Of a DNA stretch of 44,320 bases, positions 17,944 through 26,275 are shown one piece after another. The notes beneath the pieces are model-generated. The model was not told where the DNA came from, did not search any database, and saw only the letters and a list, made by a program, of their open reading frames with translations. The position numbers were made by a program, and so were the translations under genes. Location of the stretch: NCBI RefSeq assembly GCF_018967645.1, contig NZ_JAHLZF010000022.1:1-44320 (forward strand), given 5' to 3'. Source of the DNA: Allobacillus halotolerans. GTDB taxonomy: Bacteria; Bacillota; Bacilli; Bacillales; Alkalibacillaceae. Each line of letters starts with the position of its first letter. The stretch's first letter is position 1.

Positions 17944-19359
17944 ATGGTTAAACGATTAATTTATGGGGCGCTTTTATTCTTCATTGTATTTGCAGGATTG
18001 CAGGTAGCTCCACTATCTGCAGAAGAGGATTCGTCCCATTTTTATTATTATATATTAGTGGATCGCTTTGAAAATGGAACAACTGAAAATGATACGGAAC
18101 AAATTGACCGGGATTCAACAGCCGGTTTTTATGGTGGGGACTATCAAGGTATTCAAAATAATATTGATCATTTGAAAACGATTGGTGTCACAGAAGTGAT
18201 TCTTTCACCGATTGTTGATTCAGAAGATTATTTAGGTCAGCATGTCAATTCGTTTGAGAATCTCCAGGAAACGTATGGCAGTGAAGAGGAATTGAAGCAG
18301 CTTGTTGATCAGTTACATGAGGCTGGCATCGATGTATTGGTCCAAACTCCGTTGCAACAGGTAAGTTCTTCATCGGAATTATTGGGACGAGACTGGATTC
18401 AAGCAGATGGTCAGATTGATTTCACTAATGAGTCTGCGGTAGACTATATTTCTGATCGGTTGAGCGATTGGGTAGAACAATTTCAATTTGATGGATTTTA
18501 TATTGAAAATGCTGATCAATTGCCTGCAGAATCACTCGAACTGTTGATGAACGAAGTGGATGGTCTTTGGTTAGGCGGTATGTCTGATGAATCTTCTTTG
18601 GAAAAGGGCGTAGAACTATTCGATCAGGTCATACGGTTTGGTGACCATGAGGAAACGTTCTCAAGCTTTACTGGTTATGGAGCAGATTTCACATCATTGT
18701 TGAACCAACCTTTCTTTCAATCAAATGATGTCGTTCACTACATTGATTTTTTGCATACGGACCGTTTTACGAGAGCATTGGAACCGACGGGGAATCACCC
18801 GGTAACTCGGTGGAAATTAGCATTGACCTATTTATTCACTGCACCGAATGATCCGATACTATTCCAAGGTTCAGAAATACCGATGGATGGATCGATTGAT
18901 GATTTATCCACACATAAAATGATTAATTTCCTTGCCGGAGATGATCAAGTAACACGACATGTAGAAAAATTATCAAGTATGCGAGACAAATACGAATCCT
19001 TAAGCTCAGGAGAAATGAAGGTGCTCCATGATGAGAATGGTTTCCTCGCTTTTGAACGCATATTGGATGATGAGAAAACCTATGTCTTGATCAATACGAC
19101 AGAAACTTCTCAACATATCAATTTAACGGATATTGATTCAGGTAAAGAGTTGCAAGGTTTATTGATTAACGACCTTGTCAGAGAAGGGGAGAACGGAGAA
19201 TACCGGATTGCAACAGACAGAGAATCCGCAAATATCTTCATTGTTAAAGAAGATAGTGGTATATATTGGCCTATAACAATTGTATTTGTTGGCGTTATGG
19301 GAGCCTTTATTATCTTTGCGATCACGATGTACCGTAAACAACGACATAAAAATATATAA
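17944..19359 (+). CDS. Membrane-anchored GH13-like protein, apparently non-catalytic
   Basis: The 471-residue protein has a signal peptide (residues 1-26), an alpha-amylase-type barrel starting YYILVDRFENG and FYGGDYQGIQ, and a C-terminal membrane helix (~435-460) with a basic tail. All four catalytic regions are degraded. Region I (GIxVxxDxVxNH) reads GIDVLVQTPLQQ with Gln134, Gln138, Gln139. The nucleophile Asp position is Glu188 (GFYIE). The acid/base Glu is Gly212 (LWLGG). The stabilising Asp of NHD is His271 (FLH). Hydrolysis is therefore unlikely; carbohydrate binding or scaffolding is inferred. ATG 17944 is preferred, with GGTGAGA upstream; GTG 17932 is alternative. Confidence 0.85.
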   Translation: MVKRLIYGALLFFIVFAGLQVAPLSAEEDSSHFYYYILVDRFENGTTENDTEQIDRDSTAGFYGGDYQGIQNNIDHLKTIGVTEVILSPIVDSEDYLGQHVNSFENLQETYGSEEELKQLVDQLHEAGIDVLVQTPLQQVSSSSELLGRDWIQADGQIDFTNESAVDYISDRLSDWVEQFQFDGFYIENADQLPAESLELLMNEVDGLWLGGMSDESSLEKGVELFDQVIRFGDHEETFSSFTGYGADFTSLLNQPFFQSNDVVHYIDFLHTDRFTRALEPTGNHPVTRWKLALTYLFTAPNDPILFQGSEIPMDGSIDDLSTHKMINFLAGDDQVTRHVEKLSSMRDKYESLSSGEMKVLHDENGFLAFERILDDEKTYVLINTTETSQHINLTDIDSGKELQGLLINDLVREGENGEYRIATDRESANIFIVKEDSGIYWPITIVFVGVMGAFIIFAITMYRKQRHKNI

Positions 19360-19365
19360 GATGAC

Positions 19366-19406
19366 AAAACGGAAATCCGGCTAAGCTTCACTGGATTTCC
19401 GTTTTT
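19366..19406 (+). terminator. Rho-independent terminator
   Basis: AAAACGGAAATCC (19366-19378) pairs with GGATTTCCGTTTT (19393-19405), followed by T. Confidence 0.9.
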
Positions 19407-19472
19407 GTATTATGATTAAAATTAAGTACAAAACTATAACAAAACGTAAACAAATTATGATAAGAGGTGTTC

Positions 19473-19697
19473 ATGATGATGCATGGTTACGATATGGGAG
19501 GTTTTTTTGGATGGGGGTTTATTCAATTGATTCTCATCATCCTACTAATTACTTTTCTTTTTTGGGTCTTTAACAGTAGTGAAAACAAAACAAAGCCATC
19601 GGAAGATCAATCGATCAAGATACTGAATGAGCGATTAGCTCGCGGTGAAATAACTGAAGAGGAATATGACCGTTTGAAAAGGAAAATAAACAGCTGA
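19473..19697 (+). CDS. Small SHOCT-domain membrane protein
   Basis: This 74-residue protein has a Gly/Met-rich start (MMHGYDMGGFFGWG), one membrane helix (residues ~15-33) and a C-terminal SHOCT motif with ILNERLARGEITEEEYDRLK. SHOCT domains are short oligomerisation helices at the ends of many bacterial membrane proteins. AAGAGGTG lies just before the tandem ATGs at 19473/19476. It may act with the copper ATPase 560 bp downstream: small Met/His-rich SHOCT proteins often accompany metal genes, though here the two are separated by repeats (inference). Confidence 0.8.
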   Translation: MMMHGYDMGGFFGWGFIQLILIILLITFLFWVFNSSENKTKPSEDQSIKILNERLARGEITEEEYDRLKRKINS

Positions 19698-19788
19698 GTA
19701 GAGTGATTCAGTTGATTTTCAAGGGGGCATTGTTAACTTTCTTCGTGTTGCAATCAAACCTAGGAGTATCACAACCACCGAATATTAT

Positions 19789-20113
19789 GAGAGCCCCTCT
19801 ATAAGACTTTCCGGAAAAAATTTTCGTTCATTCGAGGGTATAGGGCCCCTCTATAAGACTTTCCGGCAGCTTACTTCATCCGTTCGGTGGTATAGAGCCT
19901 CTCTATAAGACTTTCCGACAGCTTACTTCATCCGTTCGGTGGTATAGAGCCTCTCTATAAGACTTTCCGACAGCTTACTTCATCCGTTCAGGGGTATAGA
20001 GCCCCTCTATAGGACTTTCCGGCAACTTACTTCATCCGTTCAGGGGTATAGGGCCCCTCTATAGGACTCTCCGACAACTTACTTCGTCCATTCAGGGGTA
20101 TAAGACCTGGCAA
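19789..20113 (+). repeat. 52-bp tandem repeat array B (6 units)
   Basis: The dyad TATAGAG-CCY-CTCTATA recurs with the final TCTA ending at 19801, 19853, 19905, 19957, 20009 and 20061, exactly 52 bp apart. The first unit is degenerate on its left side, and a seventh position (20101-20113) has decayed. Variants TAGG keep a G.T pair in the stem. The array fills the 560-bp gap between the SHOCT gene and copB. No gene is seen in 19698-20190. Confidence 0.93.
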
Positions 20114-20197
20114 TAGGGCACTCGAGGATTTTTTGGACAATCAGTAGACTCAAATTTCGCTCACCACTTATTAAAAGTATTGTTTCACTAAAATATT

Positions 20198-20227
20198 TTG
20201 TTTCAACATACCTATATAGGGTATACT
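20198..20227 (+). promoter_or_regulatory. copB promoter overlapped by a CsoR-like operator
   Basis: TTGTTT (20198-20203), an 18-bp spacer and TATACT (20222-20227) form a promoter. The dyad ATACC-N7-GGTAT (20208-20224) lies across the spacer and -10, and resembles CsoR operators of copper genes in Firmicutes, which have ATACCC/GGGTAT arms. Copper-relieved repression is inferred; no csoR or copZ gene is in the window. Confidence 0.6.
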
Positions 20228-20259
20228 ACAAGTGGAATATACTCTAGGGGGGTAAAAAA

Positions 20260-22404
20260 GTGAGCAATCATCATAACGGTAGCGATCATCAGTCACATAA
20301 GAATCACCATCATTCAAGTCACCATGATTCTCATAAAAACGAAGACCATGGATCACACGGAGGTCACGAAGACCATGGATCACACGGAGGCCATGGAGAT
20401 CATGGCTCACATGGAGGTCACGGGGATCACGGAGGCCACGAAGGCCATGATCATGGGGATATGATTGTCGAATTTCGCAACAAGTTTTTCATTATACTCG
20501 TCGTAACGATTCCAATCATGCTTTTATCTCCGATGATTCAAAGTTTCATGGGAGTCGATTGGCGTTTTCCAGGTGACCTTTACATTGTAGCTGTATTATC
20601 AACTTTTGTTTATTTCTACGGTGGTTGGCCTTTTCTTAAAGGAGCTGTCGATGAACTAAAAGCAAAAGAACCTGGTATGATGACATTGATCGGGACAGCA
20701 ATATCGATTGCATTCTTCTACAGTATAGCAGTTGTATTCGGATTTAATGGCGAACAAATTTTTTGGGAATTGGCGACATTGGTTCTCATTATGCTTCTTG
20801 GCCATTGGATTGAAATGCGATCAATCAACAATGCATCAAAGGCATTGGAGTCGTTGGCTTCACTCATGCCAAACACGGCCAATCGAATCAAAGAAGATAG
20901 CGATGAAATTGAAGAAGTAAAAATTGACGAGATTCAGTCAGGAGACTTATTACTCGTCAAACCGGGTGAGAAGATGCCTCTGGATGGGACGATTGTAAAA
21001 GGCACTTCTCAAGTAGATGAGTCAATGCTGACAGGTGAATCGGTCCCTACGGAAAAAACGGTTGATGATGAAGTGATAGGTGGTTCAATTAATAGAGAAG
21101 GTTCTCTTACAATAAAAGTAGAAAAATTAATGGACGAATCTTATTTGAACCAGGTCATCGAAATGGTCAAAGAATCGCAAGAAACAAAATCGAAAACACA
21201 GGATATCACAAACAGGGCGGCCAAGTGGTTATTCTATATTGCCTTAGCTGCTGGAATCATCACATTCATCATTTGGATCAGCATCGGTGCGGATATTGAT
21301 ACTGCAATTCAGAGAACGGTAACAGTAATGGTCATCACCTGTCCACATGCTTTAGGGTTGGCAGCACCACTCGTTGTTGCAGTCTCTACAGCTTTATCAG
21401 CTAAACATGGATTGTTGATCAGAAACAGACCTCAGTTTGAGCAGGCAAGAAATATTGATGCTGTAATCTTTGACAAGACAGGAACGTTAACAGAAGGGAA
21501 GTTCGGGGTAACCGATGTTCAGTCCTATAGTGATATGAAGGAAGATGAAATACTGAGTTATGCGGCAACAATCGAAAATGATTCCGAACATCCGATTGCT
21601 ACAGGCATTATCAATGAAGCGAACGATCGGAAGCTTTCACTTCACGAAATGACCGATTTCAACTCGATTACAGGTGTCGGTATTGAAGGGATGATCGACA
21701 ACAAAAATGTGAAAGTTGTAAGTCCAGGTCATGTTATGAAACAAGGCTTTAATTTCGATGATCAGAACTTTAACAAATGGTCTGAACAAGGAAAAACAGT
21801 TGTATTTCTAATTGTTAATGATGAACTAAAAGGTGCCATCGCACTAGCAGACCAAGTGAAAGAAAGTTCTAAAGAGACTATCAAAGAATTACACAAAAGA
21901 AATATTAAAGCGATTATGCTTACAGGAGATCATCAAAAGGTAGCCAATTATGTTGCAAAAGAAATTGGCATCGATGAAGTTTATGCGGAAGTATTACCAG
22001 ACCAAAAAGCTGAAAAAGTTGAAGAGATCCAGCAACGTGGTTTGGTTGTCGCTATGACTGGGGATGGCATTAACGATGCACCTGCACTGACGAAAGCAGA
22101 CGTCGGTATAGCAGTAGGTGCAGGTACTGATATTGCGATGGATAGCGCGGATATTGTACTTGTCGACAGTAATCCAAAAGATATATTGGCGATATTCAGT
22201 CTTTCTAAACGAACCTTTAATAAATTGGTCCAAAACTTGATATGGGCAACTGGGTATAACATTTTCGCCATTCCTTTGGCAGCAGGTGTTTTAGCTCCTT
22301 GGGGAATCATTTTAAGTCCAGCTGTCGGTGCCATTTTGATGAGTTTGAGTACAATCATCGTCGCAATCAACGCACAATTACTGCATCGGTTTGAGATGGA
22401 ATGA
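20260..22404 (+). CDS. copB: Copper-exporting P1B-type ATPase, CopB subclass
   Basis: This 714-residue pump moves copper across the membrane. Residues 4-67 are a His/Gly/Asp-rich tail instead of a CxxC metal domain. Eight membrane helices follow, with the CPH metal site at 361-363 in helix 6 (the P1B-3 signature, versus CPC in CopA), the actuator motif LTGESVPTEK, the phosphorylated Asp405 in DKTGTLTEG, the HP pair in NDSEHPIATG, and MTGDGINDAPALTKADVGIA. GTG 20260 has AGGGGGGT 7 nt upstream. The His-rich tail is encoded by imperfect 27-bp tandem repeats. A CsoR-like operator precedes it. Confidence 0.93.
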   Translation: MSNHHNGSDHQSHKNHHHSSHHDSHKNEDHGSHGGHEDHGSHGGHGDHGSHGGHGDHGGHEGHDHGDMIVEFRNKFFIILVVTIPIMLLSPMIQSFMGVDWRFPGDLYIVAVLSTFVYFYGGWPFLKGAVDELKAKEPGMMTLIGTAISIAFFYSIAVVFGFNGEQIFWELATLVLIMLLGHWIEMRSINNASKALESLASLMPNTANRIKEDSDEIEEVKIDEIQSGDLLLVKPGEKMPLDGTIVKGTSQVDESMLTGESVPTEKTVDDEVIGGSINREGSLTIKVEKLMDESYLNQVIEMVKESQETKSKTQDITNRAAKWLFYIALAAGIITFIIWISIGADIDTAIQRTVTVMVITCPHALGLAAPLVVAVSTALSAKHGLLIRNRPQFEQARNIDAVIFDKTGTLTEGKFGVTDVQSYSDMKEDEILSYAATIENDSEHPIATGIINEANDRKLSLHEMTDFNSITGVGIEGMIDNKNVKVVSPGHVMKQGFNFDDQNFNKWSEQGKTVVFLIVNDELKGAIALADQVKESSKETIKELHKRNIKAIMLTGDHQKVANYVAKEIGIDEVYAEVLPDQKAEKVEEIQQRGLVVAMTGDGINDAPALTKADVGIAVGAGTDIAMDSADIVLVDSNPKDILAIFSLSKRTFNKLVQNLIWATGYNIFAIPLAAGVLAPWGIILSPAVGAILMSLSTIIVAINAQLLHRFEME
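20340..20454 (+). repeat. In-frame ~27-bp repeats encoding the His-rich tail of CopB
   Basis: Successive DNA segments of about 27 bp encode near-identical HGSHGGHxD blocks, roughly three full copies plus shorter derivatives. The period is a multiple of three, so copy-number change would alter the number of metal-binding His residues without a frameshift. Confidence 0.75.
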
Positions 22405-22447
22405 TGAAAAAAGTTTGCCATAAAAGCTTACAATAAGGAACCATACA

Positions 22448-22490
22448 AAAAAACTGAAATTCAATAAGTTTGATCGAATTTCAGTTTTTT
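22448..22490. terminator. Bidirectional terminator between copB and the degV-family gene
   Basis: AAACTGAAATTC (22451-22462) pairs with GAATTTCAGTTT (22476-22487), flanked by A and T runs suited to both strands. Confidence 0.9.
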
Positions 22491-22537
22491 TATTTTGAAA
22501 ATGTAAATTTACTTTTATGAGAATAGTACAGTAATTA

Positions 22538-23398
22538 CTAATTTCGAGTTTCATTCAAGAAAAATAACGCAATCGTTCCTGGACCTGAATGAGCACCGAT
22601 TACTGCACCGACGTCGGTGATAATGATATCTTTTGGATTCAGTTCTTGACGTAGTAAGTCGGCTAGTTTTTCTGCCGTTTCTAAATCGTCTCCATGTGTA
22701 ATTGACAATGTTTGATTTTCAAAATCTTGTCCACGTTCTTTTGCTACTTCAACCATACGGCTTAAAACTCGCTTGGAACCGCGAATTTTTTCAAGCGGAA
22801 CGAGCTTTCCATCTTCTACGTGGAGAAGAGGCTTAATATTGAGTAGTCCACCAACGAAAGCTTGGGTTTTACTGACTCGGCCGCCACGTTGTAAGTATTC
22901 CAACTTATCAACCGTAAAGATATGCTCCATATGTTTAATATAAAAGTTGGCTAGGTCGAGTAAGTCTTGAACAGTTGCTCCATCTTTGGCTGCCATGGCA
23001 ACATGGTAAGCGATCAAGCCGTATCCCATTGAAGCAGCGAGCGTATCAATCAGATAAATCTCATTATCTGGGAATTCTTCGTCAATCTGTTGCTTTGCGA
23101 TGACTGCACTTTGATATGTACCAGATAATCCAGAGGAGAAGCCGATATAAACGATAGGTATTTTTTTCTCTGTGTATTTTTTGAATACCTCGTAAAATGC
23201 TTCAGGTGTAACTTGAGAAGTTTTAGGTGCTGCTCCTTCACGCATGGCGTCATAAATGGTTTTTGGATCGATGGTTACATTATCGATAAACTCTTCACCA
23301 TTTAAGTGGACAGCCAAAGGTACTACTTCTAAAGCTAATTCTTCGTAATATTTTTTTGGTAAGTCTGCCGCTGAGTCAATGACAACTTGAACGTTCAT
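22538..23398 (-). CDS. yitS: DegV family fatty-acid-binding protein (YitS-like)
   Basis: DegV proteins bind a fatty acid; some act as FakB subunits handing it to the FakA kinase. The 286-residue protein shows the family's VVIDSAADLPKKYYEE start, PKTSQVTPEAF, the ligand loop FSSGLSGTYQSA, the VDKLEYLQRGGRVSK motif and a C-terminal HSGPGTIALFF. ATG follows AGGAGG. It is divergent from yitT, 96 bp apart. The yitS-yitT adjacency supports the assignment. Confidence 0.93.
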   Translation of the reverse strand: MNVQVVIDSAADLPKKYYEELALEVVPLAVHLNGEEFIDNVTIDPKTIYDAMREGAAPKTSQVTPEAFYEVFKKYTEKKIPIVYIGFSSGLSGTYQSAVIAKQQIDEEFPDNEIYLIDTLAASMGYGLIAYHVAMAAKDGATVQDLLDLANFYIKHMEHIFTVDKLEYLQRGGRVSKTQAFVGGLLNIKPLLHVEDGKLVPLEKIRGSKRVLSRMVEVAKERGQDFENQTLSITHGDDLETAEKLADLLRQELNPKDIIITDVGAVIGAHSGPGTIALFFLNETRN

Positions 23399-23494
23399 AG
23401 GTTTCCTCCTAGAAATTTCATTCTATTGCTATTATACTTTAGTTTAATGGTCTAATGAAAAAACGTCAATGTCATTATGAAAGGGAGGTCCCGC

Positions 23495-24343
23495 ATGTTT
23501 TTCTTTGAAGCAAAGCGATTTATCATCGTTATTCTAGGTGCATTATTAAATGCAATGGCTCTAAATTTCTTCTTAATCCAGGCAAACGTATACGCCAGTG
23601 GCTTTACAGGGATTGCCCAATTATCAGCGAGTTTCGCGCAAGATTTTATGGGTGTCAATATTAGTACAGGGGTTTTACTGGCGTTGTTGAATATACCAGT
23701 CATTATTTTAGGTTGGTTTAAAGTTGGTAAAGGATTTACCATCTACAGCATTATCTCTGTAGCTTTTACAACAATTTTCTTGGAAACAATTCCATTTGTT
23801 AAGTTTTCTGAAGAAATTTTATTAAATGCAGTCTTTGGTGGTTTGTTATCCGGAATCGGTGTTGGAATTAGTCTCAAGTGGGGTGCATCTACAGGTGGGA
23901 TGGACATCATTGCGATGATTTTATCCCGTATTAAAGATCGTCCAATAGGTATTTATTTTCTAGTTATGAATGCAATGATTATCTTTTTCGCCGGTTGGTT
24001 ATATGATCCAGAAAAAGCGTTATTTACTTTGGTGACATTGTATGTAACGACTCGTGTAATTGATGCACTTCATACGCGTCATAATAAGTTGACGGCTATG
24101 ATTGTAAGTACAAAAGGAGATTCATTGACTAAATCGATTCATTCGCGAATGGTTCGAGGAATTACCCGCATTCCAGCAAAAGGCGCTTTCACAGGAGAAG
24201 ACCGTGAAATGCTGTTTATGGTGATCACACGTTATGAACTGTATGATCTCGAACAGATTGTAAAAGATACAGACCCAAACGCCTTTGTAAATATCGTCCA
24301 AACGACAGGAGTGTTCGGCTTTTTCCGGAAGGACGAAGATTAA
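23495..24343 (+). CDS. yitT: YitT family membrane protein (DUF161 + DUF2179)
   Basis: The 282-residue protein has an N-terminal membrane domain with about five helices and the YitT signatures LNFFLIQANVYASGFTGIAQL (given as LIQANVYASGFTGIAQL) and KWGASTGGMDIIAMI. A C-terminal soluble DUF2179 domain follows (residues ~205-280, MLFMVITRYELYDLEQIVKDTD split as VITRYELYDLEQIV). ATG 23495 has AAAGGGAGGT 5 nt upstream; ATG 23477 lacks a site. The transported substrate is unknown. Confidence 0.93.
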   Translation: MFFFEAKRFIIVILGALLNAMALNFFLIQANVYASGFTGIAQLSASFAQDFMGVNISTGVLLALLNIPVIILGWFKVGKGFTIYSIISVAFTTIFLETIPFVKFSEEILLNAVFGGLLSGIGVGISLKWGASTGGMDIIAMILSRIKDRPIGIYFLVMNAMIIFFAGWLYDPEKALFTLVTLYVTTRVIDALHTRHNKLTAMIVSTKGDSLTKSIHSRMVRGITRIPAKGAFTGEDREMLFMVITRYELYDLEQIVKDTDPNAFVNIVQTTGVFGFFRKDED

Positions 24344-24404
24344 CTGTAACTTTATAATAGCCATCGCCGACTAATCCTATAAATGAATCCAATGAGGTGT
24401 CGTT

Positions 24405-25283
24405 GTGAAAAAAGTTGTTCTTTTATGGATGTTTTCGTTGGTATTGGTTTCATGTGGTGTGTCTGGCGAGAATGGCAATTCAAATGGTAACGATCAAGGA
24501 GAGTCTGAAGTGGAATCACTTTCCTTTGAGGTGGAACATACAGCAAAAGACGATGTCGGTGTATTTACAATGAATCTTAGCAATGATTCCGAAAAGCCTG
24601 TTCAACTAACCTTCTCTTCTGGACAGCAATATGAGATTGTTGTTAAAGATTCCGATGGTGATAAGGTATATATGTTTTCAGAAGACAGAATGTTTACCGA
24701 AGCGATCATTGAAGAAGAGATTGCTGCTGGTGATGTATTATCCTTTGAACAAGAATGGGACTATACGTCTGGTGGGAAACGCGTTGATTCAAATGAATAT
24801 GAAGCGACAGTATCCCTTACAGCACAAACAGTGAATGGGGAGAAGGTTGTACCGGATGCTTTTGTGCAAAAGCTCTCTGTCACCATACCTGAGTCACCTG
24901 AAGAGAATGCACCAGAAAAGGAAGAAGATGAATCAAAGGATAATCAAGAGAAGGATGCATCTGAATCAGCAGAACAGAATCGAACTGAACATGAAAATAT
25001 TCGAAACATCGTCGTTCAAGGTGAACAAGGAGAATATACAATAACAGGAGAAACGAACCTTAATTCGGATATCGCTTATTCCGTTGAGGATGGGCACTAT
25101 ATATTGGTAGAAAAGAAAAACGTCGAGCTTCATGGTAGTGAAAAATGGAAGTCATTTGAGATTGCAACAGAAATCGAGAAAGAAAATCTACCAAATGCAG
25201 GCGTGCTGACGCTTGTCTTTTCATGGGAGCAGGCAGGGGAGAAGCAGTATCATTCGATTTTATTAGAAAACTTCAATAACTAA
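24405..25283 (+). CDS. Lipoprotein with BsuPI-type inhibitor domain and Gmad2-like domain
   Basis: This 292-residue protein has a lipoprotein signal (lipobox LVSC, Cys17). Residues ~40-145 match the BsuPI intracellular proteinase inhibitor fold: VFTMNLSNDSEKPVQLTFSSG, QYEIVVKDSDGDKVYMFSED and a closing FEQEWDYTSGGKRV (each given in part). A Glu/Lys/Asp-rich linker (~160-195) leads to a Gmad2-like immunoglobulin domain (~200-290) with GEYTITGETN. In B. subtilis the gene after yitT is ipi, a cytoplasmic inhibitor; here the same position holds a secreted, two-domain version. The target is unknown. Confidence 0.8.
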   Translation: MKKVVLLWMFSLVLVSCGVSGENGNSNGNDQGESEVESLSFEVEHTAKDDVGVFTMNLSNDSEKPVQLTFSSGQQYEIVVKDSDGDKVYMFSEDRMFTEAIIEEEIAAGDVLSFEQEWDYTSGGKRVDSNEYEATVSLTAQTVNGEKVVPDAFVQKLSVTIPESPEENAPEKEEDESKDNQEKDASESAEQNRTEHENIRNIVVQGEQGEYTITGETNLNSDIAYSVEDGHYILVEKKNVELHGSEKWKSFEIATEIEKENLPNAGVLTLVFSWEQAGEKQYHSILLENFNN

Positions 25284-25285
25284 CG

Positions 25286-25318
25286 AAAAAGCTGGCAACG
25301 GATGCACCCGTTGCCAGC
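25286..25318 (-). terminator. Strong hairpin, terminator on the minus strand
   Basis: GCTGGCAACGG (25291-25301) pairs perfectly with CCGTTGCCAGC (25308-25318). The five-A run at 25286-25290 gives a T run on the minus strand, so it ends the Nfu-N gene; the plus side lacks a T run but the hairpin could slow transcripts of the lipoprotein gene. Confidence 0.75.
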
Positions 25319-25404
25319 TCACTTATGTTACGAATATTAGATTTAGTATTTAAATTAAGCCTAAGTTTGGTTGATTAGTACATATACAGATCAACGAAAA
25401 CGAC

Positions 25405-25668
25405 TTAATAACCATAATTTTCAATAACGCGTTCTACTTCCTTTACGAGTTCATCCCACTCAGCATCAATGCGTTTGTTGATCGTAATGAAATTCTGATA
25501 ACCAAACACATTATCAACACCAGATAGATGCATCAAATCATTCATGATATCATATTCACTCGTCTCACCCGGCATTACTGAGATACTATCGTCACCTTCA
25601 AAAATCATTTTGTCGACAGTGAACTTCATTGCGTTTGGATTCGGTGTGGATTCAACGATTACAGCCAT
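25405..25668 (-). CDS. Nfu/NifU N-terminal-domain protein
   Basis: The 87-residue protein is a stand-alone Nfu_N domain: VESTPNPNAMKFTVDK at the start, a central strand region and LMHLSGVDNVFGYQNFITINK (given as VDNVFGYQNFITINK). In larger Nfu proteins this domain precedes the CxxC scaffold that carries an Fe-S cluster. No cysteine is present here, so it cannot bind a cluster itself and may be an adaptor (inference). ATG follows GGAGGTAG. YitW, another Fe-S assembly factor, lies 8 kb away. Confidence 0.88.
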   Translation of the reverse strand: MAVIVESTPNPNAMKFTVDKMIFEGDDSISVMPGETSEYDIMNDLMHLSGVDNVFGYQNFITINKRIDAEWDELVKEVERVIENYGY

Positions 25669-25813
25669 TTTAACTACCTCCTAATAATCTCTCTATCCAT
25701 ATTAGCACGAATCTGTCTTTGACAAAAGTTTTATATTTATATAGGGACAAGCTCTATTTCAAGGTTGAAACCTTTCTAAAATGCTATAACGACGTAGTAA
25801 AGGAGGAAATAAG

Positions 25814-26275
25814 ATGAAGCAGTGGATTATTTCCATTTTAATAGGAAGCTTTTCTGCTATTTTAATGGGTCTCTATTTTTATTTGATCGAACAGTTTACA
25901 GGTAAGCAATTATATACTTTATTGATGAATATTGATTTTTTGATCGAGTTAGGTAAGGTGAATATTTGGATTGCAGCGTTTGAGTTCTTTCTCCATACAC
26001 TCGTCGCGATTATTCTCGTACGTATGTATTTATGGCTAATTGAACTAAAGGAAATCACTTCTAAAAATAAGCGAATGGAGTGGGCGGCAACTCTATCATT
26101 TTTTGCCTTTTTGACATACTTTCCATTAACAACTATTGGAAAAACGGATACACCTGCGATAACCGACTTAGCTGCCATTTTTGATTGGTTCCTTGGACAT
26201 GTCATTTTCTTTTTTGTCCTTTACTATGGTGTAGAAAAACTATTGATGAAAAATGAGAGTTCTATTCAGGGATAG
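25814..26275 (+). CDS. Unrecognised four-helix membrane protein
   Basis: This 153-residue protein has hydrophobic segments near residues 5-27, 48-75, 92-112 and 122-142. The ATG follows GGAGG at good spacing. I do not recognise the family. Its last codons (SSIQG-stop) are made of repeat sequence: the TAG stop is the GGGATAG of the 52-bp array that begins there, so the original C-terminus may have been replaced. It is single and divergent from the Nfu-N gene. Confidence 0.75.
   Translation: MKQWIISILIGSFSAILMGLYFYLIEQFTGKQLYTLLMNIDFLIELGKVNIWIAAFEFFLHTLVAIILVRMYLWLIELKEITSKNKRMEWAATLSFFAFLTYFPLTTIGKTDTPAITDLAAIFDWFLGHVIFFFVLYYGVEKLLMKNESSIQG

Noticed and set aside
19789-20113. Possible CRISPR array
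   Set aside because: Whole 52-bp units are contiguous and similar throughout, with no unique spacers, and no cas gene is in the window.
20171-20410. Minus-strand ORF opposite the copB start
   Set aside because: It is the antisense shadow of the His-rich repeats and has no ribosome site.
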